Origin: Pithys albifrons albifrons
Taxonomy: Eukaryota; Chordata; Aves; Passeriformes; Thamnophilidae
Assembly: GCF_047495875.1 (NCBI RefSeq)
Contig: NC_092458.1
Span: forward strand, 4,981,939 to 5,045,938
DNA: 64,000 nucleotides
Direction of reading: 5' to 3'
The translations under genes and the position numbers were made by a program. Under the pieces are notes generated by a model that saw nothing but the letters and a program-made list of their open reading frames with translations, was not told the DNA's origin and did no database searches. This document shows, piece by piece, positions 27,311 through 36,892 of this stretch (the stretch's first letter is position 1; each line of letters opens with the position of its first letter).

Positions 27311-29407
27311 AAATGGACTCGGTCCGATTTGTTCCAAAAGCACCCTTCAGATCCCAATTAAAATAGCAATGTAGATGCAAACTTTGCTGCTTGGGGGCAG
27401 AATTTAGGTGCTACCCCTTCTGGTTTCTAGCCAGCAGTCAGTCATACATAATTCTCATCTGCACCATTTTTTTCAGTTTTCTGCCCTCCGATCAGCACAG
27501 TCTGCACACTGAAGCCAGTGAAAACTTTATTTAATTGCTGAGGGACTTCACCATTTGACTCAGGAACAAAAGCATATTGGTACCAATCTGGTATTTTAAT
27601 AGGAGGGATGTGATACATAGAAACTAGTAATGGAAAACACAAAGTTAGGAACATACAGAGCAAATGAAAATGTATAATATTTATAAAGACAGATTGCCCT
27701 TGCTGAACAGAAAACCATGAACTTCTCTCCTCTTGATAAAACTGACTAAAAAATATAGGATTCATATCTTTCAAGCAAAAAAAGTCTTACTGAAAACACA
27801 TTTCAGCAGGAAGCTTTGCAATGTTATCTAACACCATTCTGAAAAGCACCACAATAAAAATTTTAGTGATCAAAGCCAAACACAAATTCTTATCTTTAAG
27901 TTCCTCCAAAATCTATTTGTAGTTAGCTGAAAAGAAAACTAAAAGCAAAAAAAAAAAAAGAAAACCAAAAAAAACCCCAAACTTGAGCCTTTAGCATTTT
28001 TGCAGCTGTAATCACATAAAAAACTGTGATTAAGAAATTGCATGTTTGAGATTGAAAATGCAAATTATTCCTATTTGCCTAAATCATAACTTCAAATGAC
28101 ACTGCAGTCTTCTTGCTATTTTATGCAGCACTTATGTTACTGAGTCTGTTTTTCCTATCTCTTTACTTTTTCAATTTTTTGAGAGCCTTTTATTTCCTGT
28201 TCTTGCCTTGTAAGGTAAAATTTTCATTGCTTTCCTCTGAAAGGAGACTACAAGATGTTCACAGTAATCAAGTGTAATGGGGCATGTTCCTTGAACATTT
28301 AACACAAAAGGAAATAGAAAACAATGGCAAAAAAAGCTGAACAGCTTCAGCCAAACAGAGGATGAGTCAGCTGGGATATGTGAAAAACTCTCCATTGCCA
28401 TGATCAGCTATGCCCTAAGCAGGGCATACCAACACCAAAGTAAAGGGAATGCCCACTTCCTCTGGTGCTCAAACATATTCAGGTGCCTCCTTGCATTTTA
28501 AGGACATTTTAAATAAAAATAGAGTGAAACAGCACAGTCAGAATTTTAACTTTTTTTCCTCCACTTTCATTTGTACCACAGTAGCATGAATACATTCCCC
28601 AACACAACCAGCCACCACACTTAAAATCCAACCTGCAAGGTTTTGGTCCTTTTTTTACATACTTGGTTCTTGGCTCAGTAGACTACAGGCTTCCCAGCAT
28701 CTGTTTCCTCTGAGGACACTAATCCCTGATCCCAAAAGTGAAGGTTTGTTTGGGAAAGTTGCTATGAAAACATCTGTTGACTAGAATAGAAAAACAGTCC
28801 TACTCTCAACAGCAGAGCTCTTCCCTAACTCTCTCTGTGCTTGCCACTCCTTCCACATGCCCTCTAGGTGAAAGCCATGGAGATGGTCCTTGCAGTCACT
28901 TACAGTTTTGTAGGCCTCTTGTTTCTGTCCTTCTGGAACTGAAATCTAACCAGTACTGTTGTCTCTCCTTTAAGTTTTGGGTACAAACACATATTTCCAG
29001 GAGGACTCTCTTTGGTGTAAGATATCTTTTAGGTTCTGAATTAATTTCTATCAAATATTAAAAAAGTAATCTCAGTATTTTGTCAACTGTACATGGCACA
29101 AAACAAGCTCAGTAAAATATTGCCTTACCCAGGCATGATGAAAGACTCTGGTCCTCCTCTTTTCCATTTGCTGTAACAGGTGTCACATAAATAAGCAGTC
29201 AAGGGACAGTCCTGAGCGAGCCTGTCTTGGGATTTCACATATTATAAGAGTAACTCAGATTTCTTTAAGCATGTCTTTTTTTACTTAATAACTATTTCTT
29301 TCAATTTATGGATAATATATGTGCCAAGGATTAAAAAAAAAAGGTTGACATGATTTTTTATGGTAATATGTATTTATTTATACATACACGTAATACTCTG
29401 CAAGTAG
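27311..29407. other. Non-coding stretch, no gene recognised
   Basis: AT-rich sequence with A-rich runs (about 27947-27975) and short frames (27442-27774 minus, 28171-28401 minus, 28777-29061 plus) that I cannot link to any family. Confidence 0.55.
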
Positions 29408-29746
29408 AGATAAGTGTGTGTGTGTTTGTGTGGCTCGGCTTCGCGAACGCAGATTTGGGCAGGGCTGTCCCCACGTGGGTGTGCCCTTCCAGCCTGCGCA
29501 GTGGATTTCAGGTGAGGCTCAGCGTGCGCAGAACTGGCCCCGCCGTTTAAGTCCTGAGGTTCATCTGCCACGGCCGAGCGAGCTTGGACAGTGCCAGTGA
29601 AGTTCCTCAGGACTAGAACCTACAGCACCCGGCATTTCCCAGGAGGTCTCCCATCCGAGTACTAATCCGGGGCTGACCCTGCTGAGCTTCCAAGATCTGA
29701 CGGGATCGGATGTCAGGGAGGCATTTAACTGCCTATAGATAAGTGT
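29408..29746 (-). mobile_element. Chimeric 5S rRNA-containing SINE, 5'-truncated copy, with 10-bp target duplication
   Basis: Element body 29418-29736, in minus sense, flanked by direct repeats AGATAAGTGT at 29408-29417 and 29737-29746. In its own sense it begins inside the linker before a 5S rRNA-like segment (29722 to 29619). It then has a tail of about 190 bases (29610 to 29430) shared with the copy at 57458-57815, including CACACCCACGTGGGGA and GCCAGTTCTGCGCA. It ends in a short CA-rich simple repeat. It lacks the tRNA-like head of the other copy, as expected from 5' truncation during target-primed reverse transcription. It is CpG-rich compared with its surroundings. Confidence 0.85.
29619..29722 (-). 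pseudogene. 5S rRNA-derived segment inside the SINE
   Basis: On the minus strand this stretch follows vertebrate 5S rRNA nearly end to end. It includes the internal control region around AAGCTCAGCAGGGTCAG, the AGTACTCGGATGGGAGACC block and the GGTGCTGTAGG 3' end. Substitutions and a disrupted 5' end show it is not a functional 5S gene. It is the central module of the SINE and could supply a type 1 RNA polymerase III internal promoter. Confidence 0.88.
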
Positions 29747-29763
29747 ATTTACCATTAAATCAC

Positions 29764-30346
29764 TGTGGTTAAGTGAAGGGAAACAGATCCCCAGCAAACA
29801 CTCCAAACTCAGCGTGGGGGTGAACCAGAAAGCACTTTACTAAAGAAATTGCTGACCTATAAAGGGTCAGTTAGGGGAAGGACTCAGAACGGGGTAGAAA
29901 CTTAAAAGGGATTGGGTGAGAGGGGTGTCGGCAACCATTAAACATCCAATAAGAACAGAGTCCTGGAAAGAGGAAGGAAATCTGAGGGGAGGGCTTTGTA
30001 ACTTGGATGCAATAGGGTGAGGGGAGGGGCAGTTAACTGACAACTCAAATAGTCAATGGGGAAACACTCATCGAGTGACAACAGAATTAACCAATAGGGA
30101 CTCAGGGATTGGGGCAGGACAGGCAGAAGGGTCAGGCGTATTTCCAGTGGACCACTGGCAGCGGCACAGAGACAATTCCCTCGGGAGGGGCCTCCCCAGT
30201 TCAGATCCTTAAGTGGGTCCCGGAGCTGCTGCGCAGCAGTGACACTCACAGCAGCAGCTGCGTTGGCAGCACGCGGCAGGGGCTGTGCTCAGGAGATGGC
30301 CCCAACACCTCAGCGGCACAGCATTAGGGACAAACCAGAGGGGGAA
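29764..30346 (-). mobile_element. GC-rich LTR-like or promoter-like block (minus sense)
   Basis: Read on the minus strand this block has several CCAAT-type (ATTGG) motifs, a TATA-like CTTTATAGG near 29860, then AGTAAAGTGCTTTCTGG, and an end CTTAACCACA at 29764. That order resembles LTR U3-R-U5. It is clearly GC-richer than its flanks. It directly abuts the plus-sense LTR-like block beginning TGTAGCAACA at 30347. The same junction read in reverse (TGTTGCTACA at 30356) could equally be this block's own start. I found no matching target duplication. The minus frame 29938-30249 has no recognised domain. An LTR is the best guess, but a host promoter or CpG-island remnant is not excluded. Confidence 0.4.
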
Positions 30347-30720
30347 TGTAGCAACAGAAAAATCATAAGTGAGCAATTCAGATCTATATAAGATCCTGTA
30401 AGACTGAAACCAGCCTGCACAAACCCTGTGCAAGGAGCTCAACTGGTGCTGGCTAGTAGGGAGGAGGTTACTACCCAAGAATTCACACAGTAGGTTCTCA
30501 CAGAACTCTGCAGGTGTGCAAAAACAGCCAGGATAAAATAATATAAACATGGGACTTGTGAGATGTGGGTTTTAACCAATTAAAGGTTTTAGCGTGGTGG
30601 GGTGAAACTCTTTTTAGCCAATAAGATGTAGTTCTAACCTTGTATAAACTGTGTGCTGTGTGTAATAAATGGTCTTCACTATAAACCTCATAGGCTTGTT
30701 AAGTGAAGTCCTTTTTCTCC
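30347..30720 (+). mobile_element. Probable ERV LTR, plus sense
   Basis: The block starts TGTAGCAACAG immediately after a purine tract (AGAGGGGGAA, 30337-30346), which resembles a polypurine tract placed just before an LTR. It carries a CCAAT box (30618-30622), a TATA box (TATAAA, 30643-30648) and a poly(A) signal (AATAAA, 30664-30669). A pyrimidine-rich segment follows, ending near 30720. The close spacing of TATA and AATAAA indicates a very short R region, as in alpha- or betaretrovirus-like avian elements. The right edge lacks a clear CA and no target duplication is visible. Confidence 0.6.
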
Positions 30721-31150
30721 GCTGAAAATTGTTTACTTTAGGAAATTGTTTACTTTGTTTACATGGGAGGCAAATAAATGCGGGCTGTGGAGACTGCACG
30801 AGGGGAGGGGAAGGGCAGGTACAGAACTTTTCTGAACTCAAAACCATACAAACTTTAAACTCCCACAATAAGTCTCTCATGCATGTGGCTTGAAGAGGTG
30901 CCTTTCAGCACTGTCTTTCTCTGGGGTCACAGCATATTCCCACAGTTAACTTTAAATTCTGGATCTACTTTAAATGCTGTCAGAAAAGTTTTCTGCATGT
31001 GAGCACACTGACACTCAAAAGGTTTTTAGTTGTATTTTTTTAGTTCTTATCCATTTGCAGCATTGATGTCCTTATTTTATTAACCAGGAATATAACCAAA
31101 ATTGAACCATGCTTCCCTGTTGACATGTCAAGTGTGAAAACATAACTCAC
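30721..31150. other. Short non-coding gap with a 17-bp imperfect tandem repeat
   Basis: At 30724-30756 a unit close to GAAATTGTTTACTTTAG occurs twice in tandem, followed by a third partial GTTTAC. A G-rich patch lies near 30800-30816. No gene is recognised. Confidence 0.55.
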
Positions 31151-31725
31151 TTTGGGGCCCAGCAAGATCCTGGAGCAGATCCTCCTGGAAGCTATGATAA
31201 GGCACATGGGAAATAAGGAAATGATTTGTGGCAGCCAACCTGACTTCACTAAAGGCAAATCATGCCTGAAAAAGTTGGTGGCCTTCTATGACAGGGCTAC
31301 AGCACTGATAGATGAGGGAAGAGCAACTGGCATCATCTAACTGGACCCATGCAAAGCATTTGGTACTATCTCGCACATCATCCTTGTCTCTAAACTGGAG
31401 AGACATGGATTTGATGGGTGGAGCACTCAGTGGATAAGGAATTGGCTGGATGATCACACTCAAACAGTTGTGGTCAAGGGGCCATGTCCCAGAGGACACC
31501 AGTGATGAGGGGCCTTCAGGGGTCTGGGGTTTTCTTGTTGGTGCCAATGACAGTGGGATTGAGTGCAGCCTCAGCAAGTTTGCAAACGACACCGAGCCAT
31601 GTGGTGCAGTCAACATGCTGGAGGTAAAGATGCCATCCAGAGGGACCTTAAGAGGGAGATCTGTGCAAAACCTACTGAAGTTCAACAAAGCCAAATGCAA
31701 GGTCCCACAACAATGCAGGTCAGGA
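31151..31725 (+). pseudogene. CR1 LINE ORF2 fragment (reverse transcriptase part)
   Basis: The plus-strand translation from about 31163 follows the avian CR1 ORF2 reverse transcriptase: [30 protein letters not shown], then a stop, [15 protein letters not shown] and IRNWLDD. After a frame change (31450-31700) it continues GIECSLSKFANDT and LLKFNKAKCKV. The polymerase active-site motif expected as FADD reads FAND here, so one catalytic Asp is lost, on top of a stop codon and frame breaks. The element has neither 5' part nor 3' UTR tail. CR1 is the dominant LINE of bird genomes; this is a dead internal fragment of a different subfamily from the copy at 51 kb. Confidence 0.88.
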
Positions 31726-32947
31726 ATCAGGCAGTTCTGTGCAGCACTGCCTGCACTTGCCTATCAATACAAAAGGCAGACTGATGCTGTTTGCAGGGTG
31801 TTATGCTTAAAGCAGAGCCCCTTGCTTGGAGCTCATCTCCCTCTGAACACAGTGAAGCTGTTTGGGAGTAGCGCTGCTTTGCGTCCTATCACCTGGGGCT
31901 GGTGACTCCTGCACCTCTCTGGCTCTCCCAGCCACAGCTGAATTCCTACAGTTCTTGTCAGCATAGGCATCTGTCTGCACACCATCCCAGTGATAATCAG
32001 AACCAGAGAGCACATATTACCCATGCGGATAGTAAGGTGTGGATGATTAGAAGTGCTGAGATCAACTACGTCCTATGTCTCCAACACACAGAGTACAGTG
32101 AGTGTGAGCTTTTTAAGGGCCTAGGGCTGAAATATAACACTTTCTAGAATATCTAGTTAAAAACTAGTCTATTTGTTAGAGCTAGAAGCTGGAGTACCCT
32201 TTTACTTTCCCTCTCAAGTATTCTCATCTAGCTTTAAGCTTCTTGTTGTAATACTGAAAACTCATGATTACAGGGTCTGATACAAGCCTTAGCCTCTAAT
32301 CACCACCTAAAATGCTGCGTGGTTGAAGAGGTGCAGGGTCAGTAGGCACAGATCTCATTGAAAGGACAAGATGATATGGAAGAGTTTGCTTTTATTATAC
32401 CTTTTATTAACCTGACTTAACCACCTCCAGCTCCTTTTCCGAGACAAAATTTCCTATAGTTACAGGTTTCTCGAGTAAAGTCAGGCTGATGGCATATTGT
32501 GTAAATACATGTTGGTGATTGAGTCTTATGAAAATTGGTCCTTAATATAAGATTTTATATTGTAGGAAATAAAAGAAAATTCAGTCAAAGAATTAATAGA
32601 ATCAGAATACAACTGTTAATTTCTTTCAATGATTTTGTATCTTATTAAAGGAATATCAGACATACACCAGGTATTTGCTCTGAATGCAAAAGAAATGTGC
32701 AGCACGGGCTTTCTCTCTGTTCAATAATATTAATAATTTTAATATTTAACACTGTATTTTTTGAGGGCCACATGTGCTGTGCAGTCAGCCCCAATGATAA
32801 AGAATGAAGGTCAAGAAAGTAACTTTCTTGCTAAATATCAAAAAGAATTATATTAAAAGAGCAAGATGGTAAAAAAAAAAAGTTCATAACTCTGAACAGA
32901 GGAGGAAAGAACAAGGTTAAAAGATTAACAGACATTTTCTTTTTTGT

Positions 32948-32996
<49 letters not shown>

Positions 32997-34939
32997 CTGT
33001 TCACATACCTACCAAAAGACTTGTGAAGAAACTACTGACACTTTTGAGACCATGGGATGAGATCGGTGACAGAGGACACAGTAAGATAAAATGGAAAAAG
33101 AAATTGCATTCGAACTACCATGTCCTGCCTGTCTAAGAGGACTGGGACAGAAGCCAGAAACCAACATAAATGACCTGTGAGAGAATGGATAAATATTGAG
33201 AAAAAACACGATCATGTCAAAATAGATTAGCATTAAATTAATTCAACAAAATTTCAGTAGTAGGTGAGAATTATTCCAGGCTTCTTAAATCAGTGGAAAA
33301 GTGAAGAAGGAGGGAGGAAAGAAAAAGATTTAGAAATTACTTGATCTGATGAGATTTTCTCAGATGTCTCTGCTTACTGTTTTGTTGTGTTGGTCTCGTG
33401 GGCTGTTGGGTTTTTGTTGGGGCTTTTTGACTTACTTTTTTTTCCTGAAATACTCTGTCCCTTTCTCTTTTCTGTTACAAACTCAAGGGAAATTGTCTGA
33501 CAGCAAGGTCTTCCCAATGAACAGCATGCACAAGGGCTGTGCTTACATAAGATACAAGTCTCATACAAGACTGTACAGTCCTTCCTCCTTGGAGTCCTTC
33601 TGCACACAGATGTGCAGGACACATCACCGTGTTGCACAGGGTGGCCACACTTATCCAGGGAACTTGTGGTCAGTAGGTGAGTATGGGGACAACTCACTAC
33701 CCAAAGAATAAAAAAGTCAGGCAGAAGAAGAAAGAGCAAATGCTAACATTCCTTTCAAAAGTCCTTCATGTTTATGGTCACCTACAGTTCTAATAATGAG
33801 TGTAACTGGCTGTATTCAAACACAATGCTGTAAAACTTAACTGGACAAACATAGTGAACGTTAGCTGGAGCTGTTTCCAGTCATGTATAATTGCATGAAG
33901 CTCATACTTCAATAATTAGTGTGATAAAATGAAATTATTTTGCAATTAGAGAAGCTCTTCACCTTGCCTGACATGGATCCTCATTTAATTTAGGTTTTTA
34001 TTTACTTATAGTCCCACTCCATTAGATATGGAAGACATTCCCTCACCCACCAATATATTTTTAAATGAGAAATATATCCAAGAAGACCTAAGAAAATTAA
34101 TACATCCCAAAATATATCCAGTTGTCATGGGAATTTTGGGTCCAGTCTTTCTAACCAATAGAAGAGCCAAGTGGTAGAAGTACCTGCTACTGGTGGAAAG
34201 CAAAATCTTTCTTAGGGCAGTCAAGACCCCCCAGCACTCTATGGCAGTCACCAAGCTCCCATGAGAGTCTCTTGCCTCCTTCTCACACCACATCCAGAAG
34301 CCCCTTACTCTTTTTTCCAGATCCTGGGCTTTGAGTGAAGACATAGGATAGTAATTAGCACTTCCTCAGGTACCAGGAACAGATTTGTGCTATTCGTATT
34401 AAAAGGCACAGAAAATTTGTTCTTCTCTGCAGCTACACTGTGAGTCATCCACACATTGGTCATTGACTCCCTCTGGCTGAGCAGGAGAACACAATGACTA
34501 TGACACATGTTAACACAGTTTTGCATCAGGATTTCCTCCTCATCCCAGTTCTCATGAACACCTTAATCACTAATGTCATACAGCTCAGTGATCTGCTTCT
34601 TCCTTCCCAGCAGTGACACCGCTCCTCTGCCAGCCTGGGCACTTCTTTCCCAACTCTCTCTGACCTTTCCAACCAGGGCCTATTTTCCTAACCTGTTATC
34701 TTTCATGAGAGCTAACATTTAACATTCTTCTTTCATTCTGCAAGACATTAAACATAGAATTAGCAAGTCCAAATAACACTTGAAATATTTCCCAAACAGG
34801 AGAGGAATTAAAACTTTGATAGGAATACGCTCAGAATTTCTGAGAAATTAGAGATACTTGAAATCACAGAAACACTAAATGATTTACTCCTCCAAAACTT
34901 AAAATCAGTCTGGAAACACAGAAGGATAGTTGGTGCCTT
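31726..34939. other. Non-coding stretch, no gene recognised
   Basis: Contains the (TG)n microsatellite at 32954-32994 and short frames on both strands (31807-32013 minus, 33349-33711 plus against 33374-33739 minus, 34006-34344 minus). The mirrored frames at 33.35-33.74 kb show no domain. No RNA gene or transposon was recognised outside the listed repeats. Confidence 0.55.
32954..32994. repeat. (TG)20 microsatellite
   Basis: An uninterrupted run of about 20 TG units. Perfect runs of this length are normally polymorphic, and alternating purine-pyrimidine tracts can adopt Z-DNA. Confidence 0.95.
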
Positions 34940-35542
34940 GGGTTGAGCTGGCAAAATGCCAACTGCCCAACACAGAGTCAAAGCCTTCTTTCCCCCTCCT
35001 GTTGAGAAAATGGAGAAAGAAAAAAACTTCTGGAAAATCAAACTAGGTTTAAACCCAAATTAATTATATGTATTTATACAAGAGAAAAGTAAAACTACAA
35101 TATAACAACAATTTTCTACCTTCCACCAAAACCAGATTTCATTACTCTAAATTCATAAAATACTCTAAAAGACACCCAGCAAGGCAAAAGAGAGAGCATA
35201 ACACTAAAATGTTTCTACTTCCCTGAAACTAAAACAAAATATGATGTAGCAGCAGCAGGAGCAAGGCCCAGGACAGCAGGACAGCTGCACCACATCCTGG
35301 CTCCACTGCAGACATGAGGGCAACTGAGAGAACAGTTCCTGCTCCTGTGTCTGTATCTCAGTTTTGCGTCATCTGGTATGAAATATTTCTTTGGTTACTT
35401 AAGTCAGGTGATACCTGTCTCTCCTAATCTACGTAGATTCTCTGAGCCTCCTAAATTGAGGCCTAACTAAAACTAAGCCCCAAACTACCACAGTTGGTTG
35501 TATTTTATTTTATGCCTTCAGGGATACAGCTTTCAGAGGACA
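34940..35542 (-). mobile_element. LTR of the same ERV family as 719-1396, inverted
   Basis: Read on the minus strand it starts TGTCCTCTGAAAGCTGT at 35542, aligning with TGTGGGATATGGGCTGT of the first LTR. It goes on through TGGTAGTTT, TAGGCCTCA, the GACAGGTATCACCTGACTTAAG region, a TATA box (TATAAATA, complement of 35071-35078) and GGCAGTTGGCATTTTGCCAGCTCAA. Homology stops near 34943, before the poly(A) signal found in the first copy, so the 3' end is lost or too diverged. No internal viral sequence adjoins it and no target duplication is visible. Confidence 0.75.
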
Positions 35543-35972
35543 AGCACCTGTCTTTTTCCCTGTTCCTCCTAGTGCACACCATGCCCTCAATTTTTTGTTT
35601 CATTTTTAAAAGCCATTTACTGTATCTTTAATTATTCTAAGTCTCACTGTAAAATTCCATATCTTAACATTCTCTTAATTCAGTGTAGATAACATCAGGT
35701 GTTCAGAAGCAAAATCTCCCCTGCAAACTCGCACTACTTAAACCATGGAAGTCAGCAACAGAGAATGGAGCACTCCTTCATTTCTCAGATCATTCGTGGA
35801 GTTAAATCAACAAAACTTTTGGTAGTGGGTGAGCTAAATTAGAGATACTTATTTTCCTAGTACTCCTCTCAATCTTTATTCCTAAGAGGAGTGATAAAGC
35901 ATATAGAGGTTTGGGGGTGGGTTTTGATTGCTGAGACTGTTAATATCATAATTACATACATAAGTCCCTTAG

Positions 35973-36892
35973 ATCAGGGTCTTAGTTTGCGGGAAAAACC
36001 AAAATGTTTACCAAAAAGCAGAGGAGAGGATTCCTCCACAATAATCACATCACTCTTTATTAAATTTAAGAAAAGGAACTTTAATTAGAAAATGGATATA
36101 AGAAGGATAACTGTTCTTAACTACTATATATCTACATATATATGTAGATACAGATATAACTGTAAACAGACCAAACTACTCCCCCAGAACCAAAGGTAAA
36201 AAACAAAAGAGAACAACCCCCAAAGCGGTAGATTCCTCATGGAGCAGTTATATTTATGAACAGTGTCAGTGTCCCACCTCGGCTGGCTGCAAGATGAATT
36301 CTCAGTCTTTTCCCAGCAAGGCAGAGACGAGCAGGAAGCACTCACATGAGCTCTCTCTCTTTGTCCTTTGTCCCAAATGAAGAAGGAGAAGCTGGGAGTG
36401 GAGGGGTGATGATAGCTCCCAGAAAAGTAGATGTGACTCCTCTCTCTCTCTCTCTCTTTGTCTCTCTTGGGTTGCTGCTGCAGCGGGGCGGGCGGCTGCA
36501 ACACTGCGGGTGACGGTGAAGCCGGGGCAGCGACCGGCCTTGCAATGCTGAACCACAGATGGAGGGGGAAAAGCAAAGAGCAGAGCCAGAAAAACAGCTC
36601 TCACCAGCAAGCAGTGGCTCCTTTTCTGCAGCTGCCCAAAGAAAACCACCAAAAAGTCAAACCAGCACACAGGGAACAAAGAAAGAGAAACCTCTCCCTA
36701 CCCCCAGGTGTTGGGGTTCTATTTTCTCACCTCCACCCAACCATTAAGCTTGAATCTGAAAGTCATCAGTTATCTTTTGTCCTCACTCCTGGGACTCCAA
36801 GCCTAAACCTTTTGTGTTGGTATGATGAGAAAAATTCTCTGAGGGGGCTTCTCCCAACACCACCTTCCTGTGTTTGAAACTTTAACAACCAG
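35973..36892 (-). mobile_element. Solo LTR (ERVL-like) with near-perfect 5-bp target duplication
   Basis: The LTR is about 35978-36887 (910 bp). Its left end GGTCTTAGTTTGC looks like a decayed TGTCTTAGTTTGC, and its right end is TTTAACA. It is flanked by ATCAG (35973-35977) and ACCAG (36888-36892), differing at one base. The minus sense is supported by AATAAA on that strand (complement of 36056-36061). It contains a 22-bp perfect palindrome (36129-36150), a CT-repeat tract (about 36439-36458) and a CpG-containing GC-rich patch (36480-36540). The frames at 36124-36877 on both strands all lie inside this element and are not genes. Confidence 0.75.
36129..36150. repeat. 22-bp perfect palindrome within the LTR
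   Basis: The half-site TATCTACATAT is followed immediately by its reverse complement ATATGTAGATA with no spacer. AT-rich perfect palindromes can extrude as cruciforms and are prone to deletion. Confidence 0.9.

Noticed and set aside
29619..29722. Functional 5S rRNA gene
   Set aside because: 5' end disrupted, several substitutions, and fused to a SINE tail shared with another locus.
36124..36877. Overlapping frames of 125-150 codons on both strands
   Set aside because: All lie within the LTR at 35978-36887, run through its CT tract and GC-rich patch, and have no domain.
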